Part shown: positions 1-14,100 of the stretch, piece after piece
Numbering within the stretch: the stretch's first letter is position 1
Layout of the letters: each line of letters starts with the position of its first letter
Source of the DNA: Galbula dea
Taxonomy: Eukaryota > Chordata > Aves > Piciformes > Galbulidae
DNA: 64,000 nt
Reading direction: 5' to 3'
NCBI GenBank assembly: GCA_013399015.1
Contig: VWZX01001949.1
Coordinates: 2,666,001 to 2,730,000 of the forward strand
Made by a program: the position numbers and the translations under genes
The notes under the pieces: model-generated
What the model was told of the DNA's origin: nothing
The model's database searches: none
What the model saw: the letters and a program-made list of their open reading frames with translations, nothing else

Positions 1-3000
1 CACAAAGCTCTTGGAGAAGGAACAAAGCAGGATACAAGTACCCAAACAGCTTCCGATGGCCCAGAAAAAGTTACCAGAAGGCTCAGAGGATTTTTCCCTT
101 CCCAACAAGGCTGTCCCAAAAGGACTGAAGAATGCAAGTGACTCGGCAGCATTCTGCTGGGAGAGGAAAAAAAGATGAAAAAATCCTCAAATAATTATTT
201 AAAAAAAAAAAAACCAAAAAAAACCCAGAAAAAACACCACCAAACCCTGAAGTTCTTTGGATGACGTTCAGGATGACTACACTTTTACTGTAAGTGTTTA
301 GTAACTCAGAGTCTCATAATCCTTCTCTGCCCACTTGGGGCCATGACATGCAGATTACAAGCTACAAGAAACACTTCATACACACATGCCTGGCCGAATC
401 CCCTGTCCAAAGGAGAACAAAAAAACCTTTAACAAATTAGGCTGGGTTTCCCATTTAAGCAGAACCCGATTGCTATTTATTTAACAATTTTAAAGTGTTA
501 TTTTAGCCTTCCTGGTTTGTGTGTGCTGGGAGGCTGTTCCTGGGACGGGAGCCAAAGTCGATTAGAGCAACCCAGCAGCCAGAGAGGGAGGGAAAAGTAG
601 GGTAGAAGAGCAGAGGAAGGTGCCAGGGCAAGTTTTCACCTCAGGGGTGGGGCTGGGCAGTGGAAAACTGGAGACAGCAATGGGGAGAGCCAGGATGGAG
701 AGCAGTACCTGGTCCGCCACCATTCACTGGTTGCTGGCAGAGGCTCCCTACTTTCAGCACACTGATGCCTTGCCCCAAGCAAGCACGCTGGGAGATGAGC
801 TTGTGCAAACCAAAAGCAGCAGCAGATCTGTACACACAAGCACACACCCCAGGAGGATGACACAGAGCTCTCCACAGTAGGGATGTCCCACAACAGGATG
901 TTTTCCTGAGTAGATCAGGGGAAATCTACCTGGTACCAGCTAATGGGGCTGTGAAACACAGCTTGGGCCACCACCAATCCCTTCTGCCTTCTACCACATT
1001 CCCAAAGCGAACCTTTTATTGGTTAATACAGAACCCCCTCTTTCACCTGTAACAAAGCACAAAATGCTGCTTTAACCACCATTTTCCCCTGAAGAGCTTG
1101 AGAGCTCCTCAGCCATGGTGGCTCTAAGCACAGGTGCTTCCTCAGGTTCACATGCCCTATCACCATTGCTGCCATTGGCAAAACTGTAATGGCTCTCCTC
1201 CATCTGCAGTGCAGGTGGAGGGTCACCCAAGAAGGAAACCTGGAGACCTGCTCATACCCAGCTCCTCTCCTCTGACGCATTCCCCTGTCCATTAGACATG
1301 GGTGGGTATAAGGACAGGTGCAGACATGGTGTCTTCCTGTAATAAACATGAGGAGACTCTTCCACATGGCTTTTCAAGGCCAAGCAGAGAGATGAAGAGC
1401 CCACATGCCAGCAGAAGTCCTGCTAAAACATGATGATAATAATGATTATGGGGCACAGAAGGAGAAGCCAAAAACAGGGAGCACCAGAGAGCAGCTAAAA
1501 CACACCAACAGGCTAAAAGAGCCATCAACAGCCCTGACACTTTAGAGAGCCAGTCAAAAAGGCTGCAAGTGGCCAGAGATTTCAGCAGACAGTCACCAGG
1601 ACTACCTCCTGGACTCACACACGGTGGTGTGACAAGATGTCATGGCCCCATCCTCCAGAGAAATTCCCAAACAAGTTTTCCATGTGAGCACTGAGATCAG
1701 GACTCACAGCCACAACAGTGCATTAGGCAGAGCAAGGTTTGGTGAAGATGCAGAGCCAATGCTGCACCAAGGTGCCCCCAGCCAGCTGCATGCAGTCAAG
1801 ACTGTTTGCCAGAGGATTCGGTTGCTCCAGCTCTGCAGGAGGAATTTATCCTTCCCATGCTGGCCAGGCAAAGGTGGAGACCCAAGCCAACCCAGAAGCC
1901 TCAGGAGACTAGCTCCTGCTAGTCTCATTTTATTTGATTTTTTTTTTTTTTAACATGACACATGTTATTGCACAGAGAAACACCCAGAAAATGCAGGGCA
2001 AAGGTGATGCTAGCAAATACCATGGCTGTGCATGAAACGAGTAAGCAGCAGGCTACAGACTTCCCACATAGCCTCTGCAAGCTGTGAGTTAGCCCCACAT
2101 CTCAAGGCCACTGCAGTCTCCTCCAGCCCCTCATCACTACCTTGGAGCCAGGCTCAGCACCCTCTAGGCCCTTATTCTCATTTGCTCTCATTTTTTGGAA
2201 GTAACAGAGCACCAAGGAAGGTAACCGGTGGGAAAAGGAACACAAGGCAAGTCTAGTCCAAAATCCAGAGGGTGTCTGGGGAAGCAAATGGCCAAAGGAG
2301 CAGAAACAAACCAAGAAAGGTCACTCCCAATGCTCAAGGCTCATTCCATCCCTTCTGAGCATCAAGAAAATAAAGACCTTCATCATGACCCAAACCACTC
2401 ACTCAGTTTGCAGAAGATGGGTTTTCCACATGCCCAAAGACATGTCCCCAAGCTGTCACTACAACTTGACTGACTATATTGAAGAGCTCTGAAGCTCCAC
2501 TATCAGCACTACTGCCACAAGCTTGCCATTCAGAAAACTTCATTTAATAGCAGTCACTCTTTTTGATATTATATGGTGCATAGGAACTGTTTGGGGATTT
2601 GACTTCTTCCCAGTATAAGTCCCAGCCTGTCATCCTTGAAAACCAACGATAAGCAAATTGCTTGTTCTCTTTTTCACATTCTCTATATTCTTTTTAAGAC
2701 AAACTACTGTACTTTAATGTTTCAAGCAACCTAGATCAACACAAGTCACATTCAGCACCAGCATGTCATACATGTCAGAAGACAGCATACCATTTTTCCC
2801 CCCTCTCCAAGGAATTTTAGCATCAGCTAAGCTAGAACTGAAACCTAGATCTTCCCAGCCAGGCTTATATCTGCACCCTCCAACACAGCAGGCACAGATG
2901 CTGTGCTCTGCACTCTGCAGGGATGCAGCAAGGCAAGGGAACACTGCAAACTGTAGGGAAAAGCTCTGCAGCCTACAGAAAAAGACCAGGCATACCCAGT

Positions 3001-4419
3001 AGGTCTGCCTCTCTATGAACTTCCTCTTCAAGTCACTTTTATACCCTCCTGTGATTTTAAAACCCAGCACACACTGTTTCAGCTTTGATGTTATGCATTC
3101 TTATTATCATAACCAATACCAGAATACCCTTTCTTCTTGCAATAAAACCTCACTTTTCCCTAGGGGGTACATCTGGTAGGACTGAACAGACCAGGCATTT
3201 AGGATTTAATCGTAAGTGTAAGCATCAGCTTGAATCATCTAGGCTTGCATGCTCCAGAACATTCCCACCGGCTGTGAACACCAGCCGAGTAACATCACCA
3301 TCAGACAGCAGTTGCAGGGGTATTTGCTTTAGCATCCACAGGGGAGGAAATAATCAGCTTGCATCACAGCACAGTGACCAATTTGTGGTCAACCAAACTA
3401 CTCCCAAGAGCCGAAAAACCAAGTGCAATGCAGTAATGTTAGAAATGTGGATTCAGAACATCAGGTGGTGTTGGGACACTCAGCCTCAGCAAGACTGACA
3501 GGGGAAGAAGCCATGCCAAAACCCGGATGCAAGCACTGCATAAGCACTGGGCCAGAAGGGACATCAAACAGCCACCTAGCCCTGAACCTTCTCTTAGCTT
3601 GTTTGTCTTCATGCCGCTCTCCAAGACAATGCCAGTACAGATCTGCCAAGAAGGAAGCAGGACTTTGCAGCCGTTCCCAGCGACAAGCACTCCTCAGTCT
3701 GCCGTCTGGGAAGGGCTGCTGTGCCACTAACAAAGCAGTTCCTAGCACTTTTTGGGACAGCTCCAGCATCACTCATTCTCCTTCACCACCACCACCAGGA
3801 GCTGGAACCTAAATTTGAGAAATGCCAGCTAACCCTGCTGCTACTAGGCACAACAGACATGATGCACGGGAAGGCAGCGTCCAGAGAAGCACTTCCCTGT
3901 ACACAATTTTCTTCTAGTCCTGTCCTCAAACATAAAGAGAGATTGAGTGCTATGCTCCTCACACTGCCTTCCTGGATGTCTCAAATCTTCTATGTTCCCT
4001 TAAGGTCTCAACTCCACCATGTGCTCAACCACTTCTCTCTCTACCTTCCTTCTTTCCTCCTGCATGCTATCTGTTGTCCAGGCAAAACTGCATAGCCATA
4101 CTTCGAAATAATTTTGGAATACTTTTCAGCTTTTTCTATACTATCAAAAGTTCCTTGTCCCAGCTCACAGCATGGACATATAGCTTGTGGCTACACAACC
4201 ATCTATCTATATGATGAGCCACAGAAGAGCAGATACCTGGCTCCAAAATTACTGCTGAAAACAGTATCCCACCAAACCACAGTCTGACACCTGTGGGTTG
4301 CTTTATTTTTTTCCCCCCAGGTTTAACATATGCAAATATTCCAGCTATTCCTTACCAATAAAGTTTCCCAAGCAGAAGGTTAATCTTCCTTCCCAAGACA
4401 TTTGCTTTCATATTAAAAA
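1..4419. other. Non-coding stretch, probably intronic
   Basis: No recognisable gene. It holds an A-rich low-complexity stretch (about 200-238) and a T run (about 1938-1951). The short open frames have no recognisable domain and overlap each other on both strands. At the left edge a strong minus-strand splice acceptor (just above 156) opens a frame that runs off the window; this is treated as a finding. If the minus-strand promoter at 52 kb is real, this DNA is intron of, or downstream from, that gene. Confidence 0.6.
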
Positions 4420-4990
4420 TAGAGAGGCTGAGACTGGATGCTGTATTTCAAGTGAGGTTTTATGTAACAACTGAGATTGAGTTACCACTTTTGCCATTTT
4501 TCTGTGGGCTACTCAAGATCTTCCTTTCTTGTAAGAACATCCAACTGCCAGTTCACAACCAGCTTGTGATTCACTGCAACTCTCAGATCCCTCTGTGCAG
4601 TTAATCTGTTGTTACTGCTCATTTTGGACATCTGATTTCTAAGAGCACTATTTTTCACTTGTTTTTATTGAATTTATTTTTCTAGTCTTCAAATCAGTAA
4701 GACAACTGTACTACCACATAAAGTACCTGCATTTCATCTTCTGTACTCTCTCCAGCCTACCACCTAATCTGCTATTGACCCCCCAAGTGCCCTCCTGATC
4801 CAACAGTGAGCTTCTTAAGTACCCACTTATGATGACTTCATCACATTTCCCAAGTTTGTTTATTGAGCTGTCGGGATTTCCTGAAGAACTACTCGACAGC
4901 TTTCAGCACTTTTTTTGGGCAAAGTCACTAAAATACCAGACTTTGTAAGAGTCTAGTAGTTCTGCAAGCCCTCCACTCTTCAGAAGAACT
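4420..4990 (-). repeat. Ancient CR1 LINE fragment, minus orientation
   Basis: Read on the plus strand, the segment follows the reverse complement of an old amniote CR1 element in the right order. First comes 'attcactgcaactctcagat' with 'ccctctgtgcag' (about 4570-4601), then a 'tttttattgaattt' block (about 4664-4680), then 'cccacttatgatgacttcat' followed by 'cacatttcccaag' and 'tttattgag' (about 4821-4867). These match the ORF2-end portion of old CR1 families as I remember them. The copy is highly diverged and internally deleted, so its limits are approximate. Confidence 0.65.
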
Positions 4991-6009
4991 TGCTACACCA
5001 GGAGTTACCACATTTAGGAGCTGGCAACTCAGATGATACATGAGTTCTGCTGTTACTTGAAATTTTCTTTAAAGTCAGATCCAGCAGATCATCCATTCCA
5101 CCTCCAGGATCAGCATCACCATTTTTCAAGTCTCACCTACCCAGCTGTCTCTCCACTGCTATTTCCCTTGGCTGAGCTAGGACTTCAGGGCTGCAGGAGC
5201 TTAACCAAGAAAAGTTCATGTCCAAAGGGTTAAGACTTGTTTTTTCCATGATCTTTAAATCATAACTATAATTACCACTTGAAGAGAGAACACTTCATTT
5301 AAGAGACAGTGGCTCTGAAGGGTAATGCAGGGCTTTGAAGGAAATTAAAAAAAAAAATGGAAGCAAGAGGAGAAAGCAAAATAACACTTCCAGAAAGTTT
5401 TCCAAAGGAAATGAGTAACCTCTTGTTATTAAATGATAAATCACAGTCCTCGGGAAGTGGCATTGTCTGTGGTCTATTTTTAATGAAAAAACACCCCTTT
5501 GACTGGCACAAGGACTGAACATGCCAATGGGATGCATCTGAGGACAGCAGGAGCATTCACTGGCAGCCATCACCTCATTCCTGCCATCACATTACTTGTC
5601 TGCAATCAAAAAGGCACAAAAAGAAAGGAGCTTAAAGGAAACAAAAATGCACCCAGGACAACAAACAAGGGCTACTGTTTTTCCATGGAGGGAGGACAGG
5701 AAGGAACACTAGAGACCAAGCAGAGGAACCAAATCCTGACTCTAGTGATAGGTTTGCTTTTACTTTCCATGGGAGGGATGTACATGAAGCCACCAGGACG
5801 CACTGATCCCAATGTCCTCATAGAGATTCAGGTGACCTCCCACATGCCCTAGAATTTTCTGTCCCCCCAAGATGGGGACATGTTGAGCATGCAGCCACAG
5901 TAACCCCCTCGGCCTCTTTTTCCCTGGGGTCTGCAACCAAGACAGGGCTTTCTGCAGAAGTACCTGATGCTGCAGCTCTGCTGATGTCGCGTACTTCAAA
6001 GCTGTATTT
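4991..6009. other. Non-coding stretch
   Basis: I see no gene here. The short open frames around 5295-5852 overlap on both strands, have no recognisable domain, and are best explained by chance. Confidence 0.6.
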
Positions 6010-6105
6010 AGCCTCATTTTATGCTGCCAAATGAGTCCCATATTCCTGTGGGTGAGTGACTTGCCCAGCCACAGAGTGTCAAAGGAAGGGAAGTAGAAGT
6101 CAGTA
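6010..6105 (-). repeat. MIR-like ancient SINE remnant
   Basis: The phrase 'gagtgacttgcccagccaca' with 'gagtgtcaaaggaagggaagtagaag' (about 6054-6098) follows the reverse complement of the MIR core and tail ('aagtgacttgcccaaggtcacacag' in the family). Upstream there is a degraded 'cctcatttta' block of the kind that precedes it. The copy is short and diverged, as expected of an amniote-old element. Confidence 0.5.
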
Positions 6106-6432
6106 GAGCTAATAAGAGGCTCAGATACATGCACAGGCTCAAAACAAAATCAGAGGGATCACAAGCTCTAAGACACCTAATCATTATGCAGCAAACCTCC
6201 TTGCACACCACTGAAGGGTCCAGTTTTGGCACCTTGCACCAAGCCCAAAGGACTCCCAAGCCCCAACCAAGCACTGCAAAGCCCAAGCCACAAGGTTCAG
6301 CTGTAGACCCACGACCCACCCAAAACCTACTCTGACGCACACACATTCCCAAACTTCCCAAGCTGCACCCATAACAAGCAGGAATCTATGACTGGCTTAC
6401 TGAAATACAACACACTATGCCTAAGTTTACTG

Positions 6433-6625
6433 TGAGGGTGACCATGCACTGGCACAGCTTCCCCAGGGAGGTTGTGGAGTCTTCACCTGCAGAGATATTC
6501 CAAAGCCATCTGGAGGTGTTCCTGGGCAACTGGCTGTAGGGTAGCCCTTCCTGGGCTGAGAGGTTGGACCAGATGACCTCCAGAGGTCCATTCCAGCTTC
6601 AACCATCTTATGATCCTGTAATTCC
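6433..6625 (+). repeat. CR1 LINE 3' end, plus orientation
   Basis: The order of blocks is typical of a truncated CR1: 'gcactggcacagcttcccca' followed by 'gggaggttgtggagtc' (about 6446-6481), an 'aaagccatctggaggtgttc' block, 'ggttggaccagatgacctcc', and a 'ttccagcttcaacc' terminal region (ending about 6625). This is a non-autonomous 5'-truncated copy, the usual state of avian CR1. The ORF track has only shadow frames here. Confidence 0.9.
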
Positions 6626-8051
6626 ACAGATGTACTACTATACTGCAATCCTGTACATTAAATTAGTGTTCACCAACCAAGTGCAAAAAAGACTGCAATT
6701 ATTCAACTTCTCAATTATTTCTGACATTCTTTCCATATATGAGGTTTAAGTGGTTTCTCTTTCCCCCCTTCCTTTTTTTAGGAATGCAACCCCACAGTTT
6801 GCAGGAAATTAAGTAACACAAACACACACACATCACTTGTCCAAAACAGCATCTGAAAGGGTCTGTTTGATGATTTTTTTTCCCTCCCACCCATAAACCA
6901 CCACCCGGCTGGTCTCATTCATTGTGCAGCATTTTGCAACGAAGCGTAAAAATGGCATTAATCATAGCTCTGAAAAAACACAAACTTCTACTCTGAGGTT
7001 TGAAGTAACCATTTGGAAGGAAAACTTCCAGGAGCCAGAGGGACTGACAAGACTGGAGACTGAAGTCCTTCTTTTCAAAGGCCAAGTGTATCCCAATATA
7101 TCCCTTGGACAGCTGCCCTGAGCCAAAGTTATAATACTTTATTCTTCAGTTCAAGTAGCAAGAAGGAGATTTGGTACAAAATCAGGACAAGCAGCCAAAG
7201 TGAATGGGAAGGTTTAGCGGGCAAATGTGTCGTAAATCTTACGGGAGGCTTGAGCTGTAACGACAGTTTTGGTGAGCACCAATGTCTGAAGTCTCAACTG
7301 CTTCTCACCTCCAGGATGCTGCAAGGATTAGGGCCAAAATGACCAAGTAAGAGCACCCATCCCTTGCAGGCAGCACCCAGGCATCCCAGACCCAGCACTG
7401 GCACTCACCCTTGGCAAAGTGTTGCTTCAGCAACAGGCAGAAACACAGATCTGCGAAGGCTATGCCAAAAACATAATTATCATCTTTATGTTTTCTGGCC
7501 AAACACTACTGCAGAAAATTACCTCCTACATACATCAATCTCTTTGTCTATCTCTGCAGATTTAGTGCTTCTCATGGACAAAAGGAGGGGCTTCTGTCAA
7601 AGACAGAATTGGGAAAATGCATGAGGCTCTTTTCTACCCTAGATGCTTTAGCAGAGATTTGCCAAAGGCTTTGGGATCTCTCCATTTCAGAGGTAAAACA
7701 TTAATAACTTAACCCCATCCTTTTAAATTAAGAAGGGCACTAAAAGAAACTATTGAAAGAGAAAAAAAATCATGCTTGCCACCACCTCACACTCAAACAC
7801 TGACATTTTCTATCAAACCCCAAAAGTGGTTTCAATGAGCTGGCAAACAAGGAATTTACCTTTTTCTTTCTTACCTGTCCTTCCCTGGCTCCTCTGCCAC
7901 TAAACTTCCAGACAAAACAGTAATGTATGGGGCCAGGGCACACCAAGCATCCTGAGAAAGCCCTAGGATGCTGCAACCCGTGGCAGGGATGGTGTGAGCA
8001 GTTGCAAAGCATCTTATAGGGTATGGCAAATATTTTGGGTTTGCTGTTATA
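6626..8051. other. Non-coding stretch
   Basis: I see no gene. Strong minus-strand donor-like sequences end at 7309 (GAG|GTGAGAA) and 7875 (CAG|GTAAGAA). The second pairs with a good acceptor to outline a 77-nt segment, 7875-7951. No product is recognisable, and such pairs are frequent in introns. Confidence 0.55.
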
Positions 8052-8115
8052 TTAATAGGATAGTATAGCTCAGTTGCAAGGGACCTACAACCACAATCTA
8101 CTCCAACTGCAAGTA
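8052..8115 (-). repeat. CR1 3' terminal remnant, minus orientation
   Basis: 'gatagtatagctcagttgca' followed by 'agggacctacaaccacaatctactccaactgc' is the reverse complement of a CR1 3' end (family form: 'catagaat...ggttggaagggacct...atctagtccaac'). It is short and decayed, with no further CR1 sequence evident to the right. Confidence 0.65.
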
Positions 8116-11100
8116 GTTTGTATTAGAAAAGCAAGGGGAGAAAAAAGAAAATCATCAATTACTGATCTTTCTAATCAATAACCCCAAACCCTTGTGCACA
8201 GAGTAGTTTCCTGCTTATTCAAAGCACATATGCCTCTGCCCATCTTGGCTACTGATACCATTTCTTATCAGCACATTTCATTCTTTCCCATCTTGCAAGA
8301 GCACTGTAAAGTAAAAAAATATCTTCACATTTAAGAGGCAAAAAAGGCTGACAGGGATAGGTCTACCTTGCTATCAAAGCTTTTGCAAGAGCAGGAACAA
8401 TGTGGCAGCCCAAGATTTAGCACTGTCCACACAAACCCCACCAGGGACCCCACCTACTTTGTCAGCAGCCAGCATGGACACAAGCCATTGTCCTGGTATT
8501 GAGCTGGCCAGATAAAACCACATACTCACAGACACATCCCCCTCTTCCAGGCAAATGAACATGCTTCAGATGACCAGTCCAAATTTGCAAAGAAAGATGT
8601 GTAGGGCCAGGGAATATCAACCATTTGCTCCATACCACCTCTTGGGCATCCAGCTCAACCAGCCAAGAATGGCTTTGCATTGATTCAAATCCTCAATGCA
8701 GTCGTTTTAACACTGGAAGAGTGCAACCTCATGTCTCTGCACAGGGAGGTTACATACATCCTTTTCTTCAAGAAACAAGAAAGATGGAGAATAGCTACTA
8801 AAAAGCTACAGGCCAGCCAATATGGTGACAGAGTGCCATCCTCCAATAGCTTTTTTAGACAGTCACGAAACTTCAAATTCATTTTGCCTCCTGCTCCCAG
8901 CAGCTCCTAAACAGTGCAAGCTAAATATTTACAGAAGAGGCACTGTTTGTTTAAGTTTCAACACATACTCACTGACGCCCAATATGCCCAGATCCCAAAA
9001 TGACAGCTGATTACAGAAAAGCCTGAAAAAAACAGCAGAAGGGACCCTGATGCTTACCAGACTCTTCATCTGGACACTTTCTCTGGTGGTTGTTTTGGAA
9101 TGCCTTTCCCAGATTCTTTCAAAAGATGAGGAACCACAGCTCCTGCCAGCCAAGGTCTACATTTTATTAGATGTTTTGGCACAGTTCTGCTCAGTGCCAC
9201 AGAGTCCCAGGTTCTGGGGAACCCCTGGTATGCTTCAGAGCCTGCTCATCCGCAACTGACAGCAAGGTGGCTGGATTGCTTCTGAAAAAGCAAGTGAAGC
9301 ACCTGAGCTGTGCACAGCATGCCACCAAGGCAGGGTGCAAACATGTCGAATCGTCTGAGCCTGTGTAACCAACCTGCTAAAGGTGGGGCATGGCACCAGC
9401 TCAACAAATCCCACCCTGACCTGTCCCTTCTGCCCCTTCTGGATTCAGCAACAGCTTCTCCAATTTATCACAGTGTCTGTCCACTCCAATGGTACAACAA
9501 AGTCTTCCCACACCTTACAGAGTAAGGATATCAAAACTTTGTGGCTAACTGTCAACCTGTAAAAAGTTGAAAGATACCTGTATATGCTGACACACTTCAG
9601 TTACATGCTAGCCAAGTGCAGTAAGTCGTGGCAGAGGATGACAGCACCTTCTGGCATGTGGTTACACAGTTTCACAGATGTGAAACGTGATTTCAATTTA
9701 TTCATCCCATAAAGTCACGTCAGCCCAGTTAAACACTCCTGGAGTCTTCCATTTGGGATATAACTGAGGACTCACCACCACGAAGGTACATACAAGAGGT
9801 GAGGCTATCAAGCAGGCACAGCGCTACACCACCAACACACCCTAAAGGAGCATCCCACCCCATAGATGCTCAGCGTACAGCTCTGCAAGCTCCCAGAGGA
9901 ACAGCAGCAGAAGGGTGACATCAGTGTTTCATAGAAGACACAGATGCTTCATGGAAGAACATAAAATTTTACTGGGGTGCAGAAGAGAGACACTTTGCTA
10001 TTTTAATTATCCTGGTCCTAAAAAATAAAAAAAAGAAAAAAATTACAGCCCTGTCTCTTTCCCCTTTTACATAAATATTGGATCTGAGCACTTCATGCTC
10101 TTAAGAAGTTAAAAACAGGAAATAATATCAAGTCTATGTGCTGCATCTTTTATCAAAGCCTTTTATGAACATCAAAACCAGCTCCTCTATGCTCCTTTAT
10201 ACTTTCCGGCTGTCACTCACAATTCATAAAAGGGGACTGCAGAGATACAAAGGGTAAAGCATTTCCCAGCACTGTCACAGGGAGTCAGAGACAAAAAACA
10301 GCTTCTCCTCAAAGCTCTGGAATCTAAGAGCAATTTTATGATATAATGTCACTTTTAGCACAAGAGATGAATAATAGATATTCAAAATATAATAATACTT
10401 TCACAAGTAAACAATGCTTTGCAGTGTCAAATCTTTTCAGCCTTTGCAAAAGGATCGACAGTGCAATCATGGTAACACCACCGGGAAGCAAACAGCGTGA
10501 GAATAAACATGTGTTTAACTGAAAGGCCAAACTTCATCTGTGTTCTCTAGAGACACACATCCAGATCCCCTCTATAAAAAAGGGAGGCATGGAGATTAAC
10601 AAGATGAACCTGAAACTCTTTACACATAAACTTGACGCTGACCCTGCCATCTCTCAGAGACCTGCAATAAATCCAAACCTCCTCCCCATCTGTACAATGA
10701 GTGGGCTTACACTCAACTAAAATTCAAGAGATATGACCATTCATTAATTTCAACATTAAAACCCCCTGTATTTGACAGATAGTAGCTGCTAGAATATTCA
10801 TGACTCTTACTCAGCCTGTTTATACAACTGGATATGGAGTAAATCCCCCAGGCAAACCATGGCAAACCTGAGGGCACCATTTAGCTATTCAGCATCTTTT
10901 CCACAGAAGGCAAATTCCATAACTTGTGGTCACCATTGTTGTTTTCCTGCCTTGCACAGTAAGAGTTAGGAATTTGAAGGGAGGAAGTGATAAACTCATG
11001 ATAGAAAAAATTCCAGTGAACTTTCAACATTGTCCTAACCAAAAAAGAATTTCCTCCTTAGTCATCCACAGGCAGGGTAAGCCAGCTCCCCCGTGAACTA

Positions 11101-14100
11101 CAGAAGAGCAAGGGAAAATATGCTTATCTGGGAGACTACTTCTCTTCCTAGTACCCCAGTATTTACTTTTCAAGCAGTGCACAGGTCAAATGAAAACCAC
11201 CTGATGCTGATGTAAATGCAGCCCCGAATAAAACCTCACACAAACTGCAGCAGAGAGTTCCTCCCTGCAAAAAGCTTAACAAAAACCGAGCAATGGTGCC
11301 AGTGAGGAGGGTGATGGCACTTCAGCACATTTGAAACAAGGATGCTGTCAGCTGGCAGGAGGGCACATCCACACTCCGTAGGAGGCCAAGGCAAAAGGCA
11401 GACACCACAGCCGGCAAAGAGCTGGGACAGTATGGGGGTCCTAGCATGACACAGCAGCCTAGTGAATAGCCCAGCACTCCCATTTGGCCAGGCAAACTGG
11501 GCTGTTGAGCTCAGGCTGGAGCTAGAACTCTCACATGGACAGTGGGCATGAAGTCCACCTTCCACAGGCAGCAGGGCTGGGATGCATCTGTGCCTCATCC
11601 TACAACTTGTTTACAATAACCTATACAAAAATACATAGGTTCCATCTCAAAAAACACTCAGAATAAAAAATTGCCTAAACAGTATTTTGTGTTTCTGAAC
11701 TGGGCTCCAACCACAGAAGCAGAAGACAAGGCAGATGTCCCTGATTGGGGGACTGGTCCCATCGCAGCCGTTCCTGCCTGGCAGGTTTTGTCTGCTGTCC
11801 AAAATCAGCAACCAGAGCAGCTTGGAGATGATTGAAACTTAATTACAAAACCTTCAGATCATGTCCCATTCACAGGTTTGGAATGGAGCAAATCCTGCCA
11901 TCTTCACCAACAGCCCCTCCAAGGGCCTCTTGCAGCCCTGGGATGCCAGCCAGTTTTGGAGGCTTCACATTTTCATGGCATGAGACAAATTTTACTACAA
12001 GTTCCTCAATATTAATCCACATAATGCTGCTCAGCAGATGAGAGCCCAAGAAAACAGCCTGTCAACACCTTTAGCTCTGCAGAGCCCCTCAAAGCAATGC
12101 AAAGGATTCAGGAGTCAAGCAAATGCTCCTGCTTTACTGGCTTCAGCAATGGATCAATCAGTCTTGTGATAGTTCACTGCTTCTTTGCAACCTGATGCAA
12201 CATAGTAAGTCAGCAGATAGTTAGGCATTTACTACACATACTTAGCCAGGACCTGCAGGTGCCAGCACTCATGGAAAAAGGAAAGATCACACATTAAGAA
12301 TGATCTTTATTCTGGAAGTAATGTTTAGTCAACATAAAGCACCAAGCCACATCTCGAAGCAACAGAGTACCATTCAACACACACTTGCAGGATTATTCCA
12401 GACTATTAAAAAATATCTACTTATAGAAATACAAATACATAGAAATACAGCCTTGTCTATCCCCAATAGATGCCCTGCACTAAGGGCATGAATTTTGGGC
12501 ATGAATGGCACACACCAAGATGCCGTTCACAAGCACTCCAAAAGAGGGACTGACCTGAAGAAGTGAAAATAAAATGCATGCTGCAGAAGGGGTTGAAGTT
12601 TTTAGCATAACCTAAGCACCAAGATCCTCAATTAATTCGCTTTGCTCAGATTGGCTCTCATCACTGCCCAGCGAGCAAAAGCCAAATCGTGGTCCTGGGG
12701 TCAGCAGCAGCAGGATGAACATTGGTCCATCAGTATCCCTCACCCTGGGCATGCTCTACTCCAACCCCCTCCTCAGGCAGAACAGGGAAAGAAAGATCAA
12801 AGTAAACTTTCAGCACCAGTGGCTTCAGCATTTTCCCCAAGCAGAGGAAGAAGCAAATCCAAAGATTCAGCTGCCAATAAAAGTGGCAAATGGACTTTTG
12901 ACAGCCATGATAAGAATCTTTAAAAGCACTTACTTGCATTTGCTGCCCCCAACCCTTACACCTGCAGTCTGCTGAAGTGGCAATGTAGGTTGCCTACAAA
13001 CCAAAAGCTGAAACTAGTTTCAGCCCCAATTCCAGAGAATTGGGAGTAATTTTAGAAGCAGGAAACCATCAAGCAAGAGACAACATCTGTAGATTAAATC
13101 CTCTTCCTTTGCCAAGCTTCAATACATTTGACTCACAGAACCATAAAGTAAGACTCCCCACAAAAAGCTTCATTGTCAAATTTATTTTATAGCTTTGAGG
13201 TTATTTTTTTTCCCTTAAACCAATAAATACTTGCAATTCCTGTATTTGCTGCCAGTCAGGGAGAAATCTGAAAACTTCTACAAACCTGCAATTTCAGTGC
13301 TTGTCTGTGCTGGGCACTAAAAAATTCCTCTTAGGTGAGAGTGAGAGGAGTTAGTCATGACAAGAACATCCCTACAATGTGCCAGGGCTGCTTTTCACTG
13401 TCATCCAACCATCATTAATACTGACTTAACACATCCGTGATTTTTATAATCAGTTATGAGCTTTTGAAACACACACCCAGATACATTACTCTCACAAGCA
13501 GTCAAATTGAAGCTTTTTGTACTTTTTGTTTAAATTAATAACATGCATCTGTCCACAGACCTACCCCCTAAAGGACATTTTGACCCAATGCTCTGCACTG
13601 TGACTTGCTATTTACCAAACATTTTAAATACTGATAAACTTCACCTTTTAACTAGTACCCAAGGATACACCTGGCAGCTCCCCAGCCTGGATGCTTGTGC
13701 TGATCAAGGGGAAAGCCCTTAAATTATACTCCCTTTGAAGCTGCCCCACGTCTGTGCAGGATGAGACCCAGCTCTTAACATAAACTGTGCTTCTTTTTTT
13801 TCCCCCTACAGAAGACAGGTGTACCTTTTGCAACTGAAACACCATTCTTTGCCAAGCTCTAACTCTCAGGCCATCCTCAGGTACCAGCAGGCTTCCAAAT
13901 GCCTGTCAAGCCTTGTGTGATTCCTTTTGCAAGGTGCAATGCAGAATGCAAGATTCAGGGTACATCTACCATAGCTTTTCTCCCTCCTCAGTGTCAGCAC
14001 AGACTCATGCAGAGGGCAAGCATCCTTAGGGCTGCTGCGGGTTACCCAGATCATGGGGAGCTTTTGTTCGGTCTCCAAAGAGGCATCCCCAGAAGCACCC

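Noticed and set aside
7875..7951. 77-nt minus-strand segment with strong acceptor and CAG|GTAAGAA donor
   Set aside because: Two frames are open and neither is recognisable. Such pairs recur every few kb here, so this is treated as a pseudo-exon.
8973..9022. 50-nt minus-strand segment with an excellent T-rich acceptor and GTGAGTATG donor
   Set aside because: Too short to judge coding, with two frames open; likely a pseudo-exon.
9050..9259. Plus-strand ORF starting with a signal-peptide-like segment
   Set aside because: Isolated in non-coding DNA, no recognisable mature domain, no promoter or convincing donor.
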